NCBI GenBank assembly: GCA_002083615.1
Contig: MSXO01000018.1
Span: 9,948 to 73,947 of the forward strand
DNA length: 64,000 bases
From: Proteobacteria bacterium ST_bin11
GTDB taxonomy: Bacteria > Pseudomonadota > Gammaproteobacteria > Methylococcales > Methylomonadaceae
Direction of reading: 5' to 3'
This document shows, in pieces, positions 45,372 to 54,195 of the stretch. Both the position numbers and the translations under genes were made by a program. Under the pieces are notes generated by a model. The model worked only from the letters and a program-made list of their open reading frames with translations. It had not been told where the DNA came from and ran no database searches. How positions within the stretch are numbered: position 1 is the stretch's first letter; every line of letters begins with the position of its first letter.

Positions 45372-46649
45372 TTACAGATCCGCAAAATTAATCACCCGCG
45401 ACTCTCTGGCACCGGTCAATTCCTGAGCCAGTTCCAAACCAAAGGCTTTGCACTCGTGGATCTCGTCGTCGGTCGGAATCAATTTGACGCGCAGGCCCTG
45501 AATCGGCACCCGCAGTTTCAAGCCGCGCAAACGATCTTCCACCAAGCGCACACCCTCGCCGGTCCAGCCGTAAGAGCCAAAGACACCCCCGAGTTTGTTT
45601 TTTAGATTGACCACGGCCAGCGAAGACAGCAGATCCCAAATCGGCTTGACCGCATCACCGTTGATGGTGGGGGTACCCAGCACCAAACCGTCGGCTTCTT
45701 CGATCAAATCCACAAAGGGAGAGACCTCGCCACCTTCTAGGTCGTAAAGCGATACCCGAACGTCATCAATTTGCATTGCGCCTTGATAAATGGCTTCTGC
45801 CATCCGGCGGGTATTGCCGTAGGAGCTGATGTAAAAAATCAGCAGGGTTTTTTGATTCGGCCTGAGTTCGTTGTGGAGTGCGGGGCTGGATAGCTGACGG
45901 TAGCGCTGGATGTAATGCTGCGGGCGATCCCGCAAGATCGGGCCGTGCGTGGGCGCAATCAATTTCAGCGGCAAAGGCTCAATTAGTTCCAAAGCCCTAA
46001 CCACGTATTCCTTGAACGGCCGCATGATGTGGGCGTAGTAATATTCAAAGGAAAACCGGAAGTCGCCGACCTTGTCGTTGTACAAGCGGTTATCGCAAAA
46101 ATGACAGCCAAACACGTCGCCAGAAAACAGCATGGCTTCTTCAGGCGCATAGGTGCACTGGGTGTCGGGCCAGTGCAAATAAGGGGTGTGTAAAAACTCC
46201 AGGCTACGGTCGCCCAATGACACTTTGTCGCCGGTCACCACCGGGGTATAACTCAACTCATCCTGTTTCAGGAGGCCTTTCAGCATGGATTGGGCTTTTT
46301 GGGAAATGAACAACTGCGCTTGCGGCGCCCGTTTCATCAGCTCCGGCAAAGCACCGGTGTGATCAGGCTCCAAGTGATTGAGAACGATGACTTTGATTTC
46401 CCAGTAATCGGCAACGCTTTCCAGGCGGGCAAAAAAGTCGTTGGCAAAACCTTCTTTCACTGTGTCTATCACCGCCACGCCTTCGCTGCCGCGAATCACA
46501 TAAGCGTTGTAACTGGTGCCGTTGGCGGTCTTCAGAATAATGTCGAAGGTGCGCAGGTTTGGATCTAAGGCCCCTACCCAATGCACGCGATCCGACAAGG
46601 CCACCGCCAGCGGTGTGCCGTCTTCGCTCTCCAATTGGACGCTGTTCAT
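45372..46649 (-). CDS. A-type flavoprotein (FprA-like)
   Basis: 425 residues. Metallo-beta-lactamase-like di-iron domain (about 1-260) with HLEPDHTGA (H92, E94, D96, H97), LFSGDVFGCH and APTHGPILR; flavodoxin domain (about 270-420) with FMN loop YISSYGNTRRMAEA. Typical activity is four-electron O2 reduction to water or NO reduction. Within a nif operon it may remove oxygen or serve in redox control. Coupled to nifO by an ATGA overlap. Confidence 0.9.
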   Translation of the reverse strand: MNSVQLESEDGTPLAVALSDRVHWVGALDPNLRTFDIILKTANGTSYNAYVIRGSEGVAVIDTVKEGFANDFFARLESVADYWEIKVIVLNHLEPDHTGALPELMKRAPQAQLFISQKAQSMLKGLLKQDELSYTPVVTGDKVSLGDRSLEFLHTPYLHWPDTQCTYAPEEAMLFSGDVFGCHFCDNRLYNDKVGDFRFSFEYYYAHIMRPFKEYVVRALELIEPLPLKLIAPTHGPILRDRPQHYIQRYRQLSSPALHNELRPNQKTLLIFYISSYGNTRRMAEAIYQGAMQIDDVRVSLYDLEGGEVSPFVDLIEEADGLVLGTPTINGDAVKPIWDLLSSLAVVNLKNKLGGVFGSYGWTGEGVRLVEDRLRGLKLRVPIQGLRVKLIPTDDEIHECKAFGLELAQELTGARESRVINFADL

Positions 46650-47071
46650 GGCTTACAAGCCTCGGCGCGAGACTGCTTGGGACAGGCTTCCAAATTCTTG
46701 TGAGTGACGGATGTCGCCAATCCCAACCAGGTATCGACCTGTTGTTGGTCGAACCCGCAGACTCGCTGTTCGTTGACCTCCATCAAAGGCCGACGTATTA
46801 ACAGCGGCTGCGCCACCATCAGCGCTATAGCTTCGTCTTCGCTGACAGCATTTGGATCGACCAACCCTTGCTTGACGGCCGGTGCGCTGCGGTTAAACCA
46901 GTCCGCGACCGGCATGTCGCCAAAAAACGAGCGCAACTTGCCTGACTCCCTGCTCCACGGTTGTTGCAATAAGTCGTACACCACGAGCAAATGACCAGCA
47001 GCACTGAGCAACTGTTTTTGCCGGGTATTGTTTAAGCAGCCCGGCTTTTCATAGAAATGCACGGTGGCCAT
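46646..47071 (-). CDS. nifO: NifO-like ArsC-family protein
   Basis: 141 residues from ATG 47071. Thioredoxin-fold ArsC/Spx-type protein with cysteine C12 in FYEKPGCLNN and LLIRRPLMEV later; NifO (nitrogenase-associated protein) has this form and usually follows nifB. Role proposed in molybdenum or nitrate-related balance; not settled. It is 5 bp from the ferredoxin gene and overlaps the flavoprotein gene by ATGA. Confidence 0.82.
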   Translation of the reverse strand: MATVHFYEKPGCLNNTRQKQLLSAAGHLLVVYDLLQQPWSRESGKLRSFFGDMPVADWFNRSAPAVKQGLVDPNAVSEDEAIALMVAQPLLIRRPLMEVNEQRVCGFDQQQVDTWLGLATSVTHKNLEACPKQSRAEACKP

Positions 47072-47076
47072 GGCTA

Positions 47077-47361
47077 TCAATGTGCTTGTAATTCCGCCAT
47101 CGCCTCTGCCATTTTTTCCGGCGGAATGCCGGTCAGCGAGCCGGGCGGGTTAATCGGAACGCCTAACGCGTCGAGAATGGCGCCTTCGATCGGACAGATA
47201 CTGGCGCATTGCGTATCTTTAAAATCGCCTTCGCATTCGGTGCATTTTTTCGGGTTGATCCTGAAATGCCCGGTTTTTTCGGACATATAAATAGCTTTGC
47301 TGGGGCACAACGGCTCACAGGCATAACAGTTGACGCAGGATTCAATAATTTGTAAGGCCAT
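47077..47361 (-). CDS. fdxN: 2[4Fe-4S] ferredoxin of nifB operon
   Basis: 94 residues with two clusters: C9, C12, C15, C19 and C40, C43, C52, C56 (CTECEGDFKDTQCASIC, an expanded second motif). This type (YfhL/FdxN-like) commonly follows nifB and is needed for NifB-co synthesis in Azotobacter. ATG 47361 has AAGG upstream. Confidence 0.88.
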   Translation of the reverse strand: MALQIIESCVNCYACEPLCPSKAIYMSEKTGHFRINPKKCTECEGDFKDTQCASICPIEGAILDALGVPINPPGSLTGIPPEKMAEAMAELQAH

Positions 47362-47404
47362 GACGTTACCTTTGGATTCGATGGTTAATCATTTCTAACA
47401 ATTT

Positions 47405-47435
47405 CCCTCGCCTGACGGAGAGGGCTGGGGAGAGG
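47405..47435. repeat. REP-like element after nifB
   Basis: CCCTCGCC-TGAC-GGAGAGGG followed by CTGGGGAGAGG, a pattern like the short GAGAGGG-type extragenic repeats that recur in proteobacterial genomes. It lies between nifB and fdxN and may help RNA stability. I see only one copy of this type in the window. Confidence 0.4.
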
Positions 47436-47509
47436 AGAATTACAAAAGCAGAAGCCTTTATTTTGATTCGCCTCACCCAACCATCTCACACAGGAGAGAA
47501 AATGTCGGA

Positions 47510-49006
47510 TCAGGCAGTAGCCCGTTCTTCTTGTGGTGCAGCCTCGTCCAGCTTGCCGGCGGCAGCCATTTCTTTGTAAACCGCCATGACAGCTTCTTCG
47601 ATAGGTTCCATCGCGTGTTCGCCGTTAGGTACGATGCCGGCTTTTTCCAGCAAATCCCAAGGCTCGTAGCCGATTTTGGAGCACAACACCGCTTCACAGC
47701 CGGCCAGGGAGCGAATAGTTTGTTGCAATACGCTCTCGCCGTCGCCGCAGGTATCGTCGCCGCCGCAATACAAATCGGTCTTGCGGTGACTCATGAAACG
47801 CACGCCATTAGGGGATGCTTCATAGATCAGGAACTCCTTCGCATGCCCGAAGTGCATATTGATGACACCTTGACCGCTGGTCGCGATAGCCATCAACACC
47901 GGACGGGTGTGCAGCTTGGGCTCGTCGGCGTGACCGGCGGATTTTTCAACCTTCGCGGCGCGCTTGCTGTGCATTTCCTCGGCGATCGCTTCGTGGATCA
48001 CTTTGCGTTTTTCCATCGCCGATTGGTAGTCGATTTCCATGCTCTCAATTTTGTCCATCGTGAACTCGTCGCCACGATCTTCGCCCAGCAGACCGACCGC
48101 ATCGGCGCGGCATTGACGGCAGTGACGCATCATGTTCATATCGCCGGAGCAGGAGTCTTGCAGTTCCATCAATTCATCTTGCGTCGGACCGCGTTGACCC
48201 ATCACACCATAGAATGTACCGTGTTCGGCTTCGGCAATTAACGGCATGACGTTGTGCAGGAAAGCGCCTTTGGCTTTGACGATTTTGCTGACTTCGGCCA
48301 AATGTTTGTCATTGACGCCAGGGATCATCACTGAGTTGACCTTGACCAAGATGCCTTTGGCTGCCAGCATTTCCAGGCCTTTTTGTTGCTGCTCGATCAA
48401 AATCTTCGCGCCTTTCACACCTTTGATGCGCTTGTTTTCCCAGAAAATCCAAGGATAAATTTGGGCACCGATTTCAGGATCGACGCAGTTGATCGTGATC
48501 GTGACGTGATCGATATTGTGTTTAGACAATTCCTCGACCGATTCGGGCAAGGCCAGACCGTTGGTGGAAACGCACAGTTTAATATCCGGTGCTTCGGCGC
48601 TCAGGCGGCGGAAGGTTTCGAAGGTGCGCTCTGGATTGGCCAATGGGTCGCCAGGACCGGCGATACCCAGCACAGTCATTTGCGGAATGTTAGCCGCCAC
48701 CGCCATAGTTTTTTTCACGGCTTGATCGGGCGTCAACAACTCAGACACAACACCGGGACGTGACTCGTTAGAGCAATCGTATTTGCGGTTGCAATAGTGG
48801 CATTGAATATTGCAAGCCGGCGCGACCGCCACGTGCATACGAGCAAAGTAATGATGCGCATCTTCTGAGTAACAAGGATGGTTTTCTACCTTGGAACGGA
48901 TCTCGTCGGACAAATGGCCGAGTTGATCATCACTTGTACCGCAGGAATGGGAGGAGCAGCCGCCCGCGCTGGCTGCTGGAGTATCGTTTATTACTGGCAG
49001 TTCCAT
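47510..49006 (-). CDS. nifB: NifB, FeMo-cofactor core (NifB-co) synthase
   Basis: 498 residues from ATG 49006 (GAGG 8 bases upstream). Radical SAM CxxxCxxC at C65, C69, C72 (ACNIQCHYCNRKYDC), SPASM-like cysteines further on (RHCRQCRAD), and a C-terminal NifX-like domain (about 370-475; ATSGQGVINMHFGHAKEF) that holds NifB-co. Forms the Fe8S9C precursor for all nitrogenases. The frame extends to 49054 but the ATG chosen fits the promoter distance. First gene of the nif operon. Confidence 0.96.
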   Translation of the reverse strand: MELPVINDTPAASAGGCSSHSCGTSDDQLGHLSDEIRSKVENHPCYSEDAHHYFARMHVAVAPACNIQCHYCNRKYDCSNESRPGVVSELLTPDQAVKKTMAVAANIPQMTVLGIAGPGDPLANPERTFETFRRLSAEAPDIKLCVSTNGLALPESVEELSKHNIDHVTITINCVDPEIGAQIYPWIFWENKRIKGVKGAKILIEQQQKGLEMLAAKGILVKVNSVMIPGVNDKHLAEVSKIVKAKGAFLHNVMPLIAEAEHGTFYGVMGQRGPTQDELMELQDSCSGDMNMMRHCRQCRADAVGLLGEDRGDEFTMDKIESMEIDYQSAMEKRKVIHEAIAEEMHSKRAAKVEKSAGHADEPKLHTRPVLMAIATSGQGVINMHFGHAKEFLIYEASPNGVRFMSHRKTDLYCGGDDTCGDGESVLQQTIRSLAGCEAVLCSKIGYEPWDLLEKAGIVPNGEHAMEPIEEAVMAVYKEMAAAGKLDEAAPQEERATA

Positions 49007-49043
49007 ATTCTTCACCTCACTTGATTGGTTATACGGTGAGAAA

Positions 49044-49058
49044 GCACAGGCCATGCCA
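49044..49058 (-). promoter_or_regulatory. Sigma-54 (-24/-12) promoter of nifB
   Basis: On the minus strand TGGCATGGCCTGTGC: GG and GC are separated by exactly 10 bases, the invariant sigma-54 spacing. Transcription would start near 49032, about 26 bases before the nifB ATG. Confidence 0.82.
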
Positions 49059-49140
49059 TTTATGAAATCAATTTAAATTACTGATTTAACTCTATTTTTT
49101 TAATACAAACCGTCAAGCACACCAGAATGGAGCCAGCTAA

Positions 49141-49156
49141 TGTTTGTAACGGCACA
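49141..49156. promoter_or_regulatory. NifA upstream activator site 1
   Basis: TGT-N10-ACA, the NifA-binding consensus, with 10 bases between (TTGTAACGGC). It lies about 115 bases upstream of the nifB start point, the usual range. Confidence 0.78.
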
Positions 49157-49172
49157 ATCCCCGCCGGTCGAT

Positions 49173-49188
49173 TGTAAGGATTTGGACA
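49173..49188. promoter_or_regulatory. NifA upstream activator site 2
   Basis: A second TGT-N10-ACA (inner AAGGATTTGG), 32 bases from the first, so about three helical turns away and on the same DNA face. Confidence 0.72.
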
Positions 49189-49476
49189 AAGCAAATTGGT
49201 CGCAAAATGCGCAATTCTGCCAACAAGGTGGCTAGGCGGCTTGTTTCGCTACCTAAGCCTGAGAGATAGCAGGCTAGCAAGAGTGTAAACAGGCCGAATT
49301 GCCTGAGTATTCATGGCGTATTGGCGGCGAATTTGAGCGTGCCCGAGCGATGTCCTGAATTGCGGCAAGCGGGTGCAGCGTAAAACTAATATGGACACTT
49401 AATCGTTACTGACCTTGGCCTTTCGGCGGCTTCTTTAGTAAACTGCGGGCAACCTTATTTTTCAGGCGCAGAGTGT

Positions 49477-50229
49477 ATGACCTATTGTATTGCTGTCTCT
49501 CTAAAAGACGGACTGGTATTAACCTCAGATTCCAGAACCAACGCCGGCATCGACAATGTCAGCATTTACGGCAAAATGCATCCGTTTTGCACGGCATCTG
49601 ATCGGAAAATCGTACTGCTCAGCGCCGGCAATCTGGCTACCACCCAGGCCGTGATCGATCAGTTGAAGCGCGATATGAAGGAAGATACCGAAGTTAATCT
49701 GGACACGGTCAACTATCTGTCGGAAGCAGCCGCTTATCTGGGGCGGATCAGCGTCGAAAAGCAGCGCCGTCATGTGGATGCCGGCCAAAGCAGTTTCAAT
49801 CCGTCCGCCACGTTTATTTTGGCGGGGCAAATCGGCCAAGAGCCGCACGGCGCTTATTTGATTTACCCAGAAGGTAATTGCATCACTACCTCCCGGCAGA
49901 CCCCGTATCTGCAAATCGGCGAAAACAAATACGGTAAGCCGGTGCTGGATCGTTTTTTAAAAATCGACACGTCGCTGCATGAAGCCGGTCGTTGCTGTTT
50001 GATTTCGATGGATTCGACGATGCGCAGCAACGCCAGCGTTGGAGCGCCGGTCGAACTGTTGATTTATCATCGGGACACGCTGACCCTGGACGAATATTAT
50101 TGTTTCCAGGAAGACAACGAGTATTTGAGCCAAATCCGCAAGATGTGGCACGAAAAGTTGAAAGAAGCCTTTGCGACCTTGCCACAGTTCAGTAAAGAGG
50201 ATTCTCGTCCGCTACCGGGCTGTATATAA
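49477..50229 (+). CDS. Anbu, proteasome-like peptidase
   Basis: 250 residues. T1-family fold starting MTYCIAVSLKDGLVLTSDSRTNAG; after removal of Met the catalytic threonine T2, with D18 and K33 (YGKMHPF), matches the proteasome triad. Anbu (HslV-like ancestral peptidase) forms open helical or ring assemblies and occurs with ATP-grasp, alpha-E and transglutaminase genes, which lie about 20 kb away here. Followed by an acyltransferase gene after 247 bp. Confidence 0.92.
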   Translation: MTYCIAVSLKDGLVLTSDSRTNAGIDNVSIYGKMHPFCTASDRKIVLLSAGNLATTQAVIDQLKRDMKEDTEVNLDTVNYLSEAAAYLGRISVEKQRRHVDAGQSSFNPSATFILAGQIGQEPHGAYLIYPEGNCITTSRQTPYLQIGENKYGKPVLDRFLKIDTSLHEAGRCCLISMDSTMRSNASVGAPVELLIYHRDTLTLDEYYCFQEDNEYLSQIRKMWHEKLKEAFATLPQFSKEDSRPLPGCI

Positions 50230-50476
50230 GAGTCAGACCGCCGCCTGCGGCGCTCAAGGATGAACTGCGCAGTTTGATTGCTGATTCCCGCTCAGGCGAG
50301 AGCGCTTAGATAGCGCCGCAAAGCCACCTTGTCGTTTTATTGGGCTTCCGCCCTGGTGGGAGTGAGGACTGACTTGTAAGGCAAAATTCGGCACAACGTC
50401 GAGCAAGCGCTAAAATTGCTCGCCTTCATCAAACGCCTGCCCGCCGCATCAAATTAAAGTTCAGCGGACAGGGCTG

Positions 50477-51280
50477 ATGCAACCAATGATAAAAACACTA
50501 CTAGAAAAAATCGAGTTCGGCTGGCGTTTGCTGGCAACGGCCATCAGCTTTACCAGCTTCGGTATCGGTGGCGTGTTGCTATGGCTCGCCGTATTTCCGT
50601 TAGTGACCATTTGGCCGGGCAACCGCAACCAAAAAGCCTACCGCTCCCAATATACTGTCCACTTGAGTTTTTATGTGTTTATCGGCTTGATGCACAGACT
50701 GGGGGTAATGACTTATGACGTGATCGGTCTGGAAAAACTCAACCGCTCCGGCCAGCTAATTGTCGCCAATCACCCAACATTGGTAGATGTCGTATTTCTC
50801 CTCAGCCGCATCAGGCAGGCCAACTGCATAGTGAAAGCCAGCTTATGGCGTAACCCGGCAATGCGCGGCCCCATCTTGAATGCCGGCTATATTAGCAATG
50901 CCGATTCCGAAACCATGATTAACGATTGCGCCAACTGGCTGCAAAACGGCGGTGCCATGGTCATTTTCCCGGAAGGCACTCGCTCGGTGCCTGGTCAGCC
51001 CTATCGATTTCAGCGCGGGGCGGCAGCGATAGCCTTAAAAGCCGATAGTATAATCACCCCGGTGACACTGACCTGTGAACCCAGCACCTTGACCAAAACC
51101 CAAGCCTGGTACCAAATTCCCAAGCGGCGATTTCATTTACAAATGATCGTGGGCGACGATGTCGAGTTGCAGCCATTCCAAGCGCTGCAACCCCGTTCGA
51201 TAGCTGTGCGGCGTTTAACGCAGTATTTACAGGATTATTTTACTCAACAACGAGAGCGCGATGAGCGAAATGGAAACTGA
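50477..51280 (+). CDS. 1-acyl-glycerol-phosphate acyltransferase (PlsC family)
   Basis: 267 residues. One N-terminal membrane segment (about 18-45), then acyltransferase motifs NHPTLVDVVF (NHx4D-type) and VIFPEGTRSVPGQP. Adds acyl chains to a lysophospholipid or other acceptor in the inner membrane. Overlaps an acyl carrier protein gene by 20 bp, a pairing seen in lipid and aryl-polyene clusters, although no other cluster genes are present here. Confidence 0.85.
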   Translation: MQPMIKTLLEKIEFGWRLLATAISFTSFGIGGVLLWLAVFPLVTIWPGNRNQKAYRSQYTVHLSFYVFIGLMHRLGVMTYDVIGLEKLNRSGQLIVANHPTLVDVVFLLSRIRQANCIVKASLWRNPAMRGPILNAGYISNADSETMINDCANWLQNGGAMVIFPEGTRSVPGQPYRFQRGAAAIALKADSIITPVTLTCEPSTLTKTQAWYQIPKRRFHLQMIVGDDVELQPFQALQPRSIAVRRLTQYLQDYFTQQRERDERNGN

Positions 51281-51518
51281 AATAAAAAACCTGATTATCG
51301 ACACGCTGGCGCTGGAGGATGTCGATGTGGCTGATATCGACAGTAACGCCCCGTTGTTCAATGACGGTCTGGGCCTGGACTCAATAGACGCATTGGAACT
51401 GGGATTGGCAATTCGCAAAACCTATCAGATAAAAATCGATGCAGAGCGCGACGATGTGGTGAAAATCTTTGCCTCGGTGGCGACCTTAGCCCGATATATC
51501 GAATCGATTCGCCAGTGA
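51261..51518 (+). CDS. Acyl carrier protein
   Basis: 85 residues, four-helix ACP with the phosphopantetheine serine S41 in GLGLDSIDALELG. It starts inside the acyltransferase gene, so it is co-translated and likely delivers the acyl group to it. This is not the fatty-acid-synthesis acpP, whose neighbours differ. Confidence 0.9.
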   Translation: MSEMETEIKNLIIDTLALEDVDVADIDSNAPLFNDGLGLDSIDALELGLAIRKTYQIKIDAERDDVVKIFASVATLARYIESIRQ

Positions 51519-51732
51519 GACCTTGCCTGTCGACTGCGCTCGTAAACATCGTCGTTAGTCTGTTTTGTGTCAATCAACGAGCACAGGGCGGAACCAAATA
51601 GTCAAAACGCCGCTAAGAAACTATACGGGATAGTATTTTGGGAACTCGACCGTAAACCTTGAAGCCAAGCCCAACAAACAGTTGAGGCCGAACAATTTTA
51701 AATCCGCACTCGGCATATCCCGTAAGCTGACG

Positions 51733-53619
51733 CTACTGCGAAAAACTACAGACTTTATTCCGGCCACTATGCTTAGCTTGGTACAAGCCCTTATCGGCCA
51801 GATTCAGCAGATCGCCGATACTACTGTTTTTATCAATCAGGGTGGCCACGCCGATTGACACGGTAAATTTTAGGATCTGGCCGGACTCAACCGGAATCGC
51901 GCTGCTGGCAACTACGCTTCTCAAGCGTTCCGCAACGTCAATGGCTTTAAGCAATCCGGTCTCAGGCAATAAAATCGCAAATTCTTCGCCCCCCATGCGG
52001 CCCGGGATGTCGATTTCCCGCAAAACGTCCACCAAAATGGAACCCAGTTTTTTTAAGGCCTGGTCACCCGCCGCATGACCAAAGTTGTCGTTGACCGCTT
52101 TAAAATAGTCGATGTCCAGCATCAACACCGACAATGGATTGCCGTAACGATCATGGCGCGCCAACTCCGCTTCGCCTTGTTCCATGAAATAGCGGCGATT
52201 GGCAATGCCGGTCAAATAATCGATGCGAGCCTGGCGCTCCAATTCCGCTTGCAGCGCCTTTCTCTCGCTAATGTCGCGCACGAATGCGCAGTTGTATTCC
52301 AGCCCCTCAAAGACTAAATAATTCGCGGCCACTTCCACCGGAATTTCCCGACCATCCTTGCAGCGATGGATGGCTTCCATTTTCAACGCGCCTTTTTGTT
52401 TTAACTCCCGCCAATGCGCGGGCCAATCTTCTGCAGCCAAATACTTGTCGATATCCATTACTGAAAATGACAATAACTCTTCCCGGCTGTAGCCCAATAC
52501 CTCGCAAGCGGTGTTGTTCACAAATTGGAATCTGGCGTCGGCGGTTATCCAATATAAACATTCTGTGGCTCTATCCACGGAGAACTGCGTCAAATGCAAA
52601 GCCTTTTCCGCCAGTTTACGTTCGGTGACATCGTTGTAAATCGAGACAATTTCGCCGTTAGGCAATTTATAGACATAACTTTCCCGCCAGCCCTGAATTC
52701 GCTCGTCACGGTAAAATGACGGTGGAAATGCTTCCGGTTCACCGGTTCTGGCGACGCGCCGTATAACGTCCAACAAGCCGAACTCAGATATACCTGGAAA
52801 CATCTCGGTAAGCTTTTTACCAATCAATTCTTTGCGGGTGATTTTTTCGATCTGCTCGGCAGCCTTATTAAAACCGATGATAGTGAAGTCCCGCCCATCC
52901 TCGCTGGCACGATACACCGCCACACCGCTGCTCATGTGTTTAAACAGGGCCGACAAGCGCGCTTCGCTGGCCGCGACCGCACGTTTTTCCAGCAGCAAAT
53001 GTTGATTGTTTTGAATGAGTTGCTCGGTTCTTTCCTCGACGCGCCGATTCAATTCGTTATTGAGCTCTGCCAATTCGGCAGCCGCCTGCTTTTGCTGCGA
53101 ACGGTCCGCCCCGTGCTTGGCAAAGGTATGGGCGAGTTCAGCGTACATTTTGGTGATGGTTTCCAGCCGCAGCTTCGAAATGACCGGTACTTTGCTGATA
53201 CTTTGCAGATAGCTAGCCTCCTCGAACCCATAGCGCCGGGCCTGCTCACGAAAGAACTCCAGATCGGGAGGCTCAATAAAGCATTGGCCGGTAAAAATAT
53301 TGGCGACGTGCTGGCCCTCGACGATGATCGGCATCGCCGAATCTACCAGGCCGTTCAGACATTTGTAGATCGCAAACCGCTCGCCCTTTAGCATGCTTTC
53401 GACCAAAGCTGTATCGCTTTCTATGCAGTTTCTGCAGGTATTGTGATTGACCCGGTGAAATTTTACACAGGCGTCCTGCCATCCGGCGCTGGTAATAACG
53501 ATGCCGTCCGTATCAATGATGGCGTTTGGTATGCCGATCACCCGGTACAAATCGTCCATCAGCGTTTGCAGACTGGCAAGATCGACAAGTTGTGCGTATT
53601 TGATGGTGATTTCGGACAT
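51733..53619 (-). CDS. PocR-PAS-PAS-GGDEF diguanylate cyclase
   Basis: 628 residues. PocR ligand-binding domain (about 10-170; cysteines in VNHNTCRNCIESD and IYKCLNG), a coiled coil (about 175-215), two PAS domains (about 220-340 and 345-460; PAC end AFVRDISERKALQAEL), and a GGDEF domain with active signature RMGGEEFAILL (about 470-625). Makes c-di-GMP in response to a small ligand or hydrocarbon-like signal (PocR relatives). No linked operon. Confidence 0.92.
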   Translation of the reverse strand: MSEITIKYAQLVDLASLQTLMDDLYRVIGIPNAIIDTDGIVITSAGWQDACVKFHRVNHNTCRNCIESDTALVESMLKGERFAIYKCLNGLVDSAMPIIVEGQHVANIFTGQCFIEPPDLEFFREQARRYGFEEASYLQSISKVPVISKLRLETITKMYAELAHTFAKHGADRSQQKQAAAELAELNNELNRRVEERTEQLIQNNQHLLLEKRAVAASEARLSALFKHMSSGVAVYRASEDGRDFTIIGFNKAAEQIEKITRKELIGKKLTEMFPGISEFGLLDVIRRVARTGEPEAFPPSFYRDERIQGWRESYVYKLPNGEIVSIYNDVTERKLAEKALHLTQFSVDRATECLYWITADARFQFVNNTACEVLGYSREELLSFSVMDIDKYLAAEDWPAHWRELKQKGALKMEAIHRCKDGREIPVEVAANYLVFEGLEYNCAFVRDISERKALQAELERQARIDYLTGIANRRYFMEQGEAELARHDRYGNPLSVLMLDIDYFKAVNDNFGHAAGDQALKKLGSILVDVLREIDIPGRMGGEEFAILLPETGLLKAIDVAERLRSVVASSAIPVESGQILKFTVSIGVATLIDKNSSIGDLLNLADKGLYQAKHSGRNKVCSFSQ

Positions 53620-54026
53620 CGGCTGGCTGGAATCTAGCGGTTAAGTTAACAGTCTGTCGTTTGAGATTGATAATAGCAGTATTCCAATCAAGCGAAACTG
53701 AAAAGGCGCAGCGTAGAAGGTTTAGTCACTATTCAATGTCGCCCATTGTCGTGCCTGCTTTAAGCGGCCTAAAGGATATTATTACTCCACAACTGAAAAC
53801 GCGATTCCCGCCCCAGGACTTTGCCGACGCCATCAAGTAAGGCTGAACAGTGTGTTCCGATGTTAATAGCCACCTTACCTTTGGACCTAGGGTTCGTCTA
53901 AGCACAAGCGATTCGGCAAGCCCTAATCCGCCGATTTGCCCACCGCCTCATACTTTCATTCGCCCCCTACGCAATGCAAGATCGCACTGAGTGCGCCGTA
54001 GAATGAAAATGATTGACGTCAAACTC

Positions 54027-54043
54027 TGTCGGCTTTTTTTACA
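54027..54043 (+). promoter_or_regulatory. Possible activator motif upstream of PEP-CTERM gene
   Basis: TGTCGGCTTTTTTTACA lies about 90 bases before the -24 element. I recall a similar TGTCG...TTTTTTACA motif upstream of PEP-CTERM genes but cannot confirm it; the call rests mainly on position. Confidence 0.4.
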
Positions 54044-54118
54044 AAAACACCCGAATAAATTGACTATCATTTGGATTTCACAATTTTAAACATTGATTAA
54101 TTTGTGGTTTAAATTTAT

Positions 54119-54133
54119 TGGCACTATTTATGC
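54119..54133 (+). promoter_or_regulatory. Sigma-54 promoter of PEP-CTERM gene
   Basis: TGGCACTATTTATGC: perfect TGGCAC, then GC after the required 10-base GG-GC spacing. The start would be near 54145, about 50 bases before ATG 54196. Consistent with the PrsK/PrsR sigma-54 circuit linked to PEP-CTERM sorting. Confidence 0.75.
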
Positions 54134-54195
54134 GTCTAGTTTCAATGATATGTCGATTCATATCAATTTAATTAAACACTCTACAAGGTTAATTT

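Larger units (their letters stand above)
49007..49476. other. Control region between nifB and Anbu
   Basis: 470 bases between divergent genes. The nifB side holds a sigma-54 promoter and two NifA sites (listed separately). In 49190-49476, before the Anbu gene, I see no clear promoter, RNA or further gene. Confidence 0.6.
53620..54195. other. Long intergenic region before PEP-CTERM gene
   Basis: 576 bases. The half near 54000-54195 is AT-rich and carries a sigma-54 promoter and a possible activator site (listed). The rest, 53640-53980, shows no gene; its frames are short and broken. Confidence 0.6.

Noticed and set aside
50230..50476. Possible repeat or small RNA between Anbu and acyltransferase genes
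   Set aside because: Several short GC-rich inverted stretches are present, but none forms a convincing terminator, REP or RNA fold by eye.
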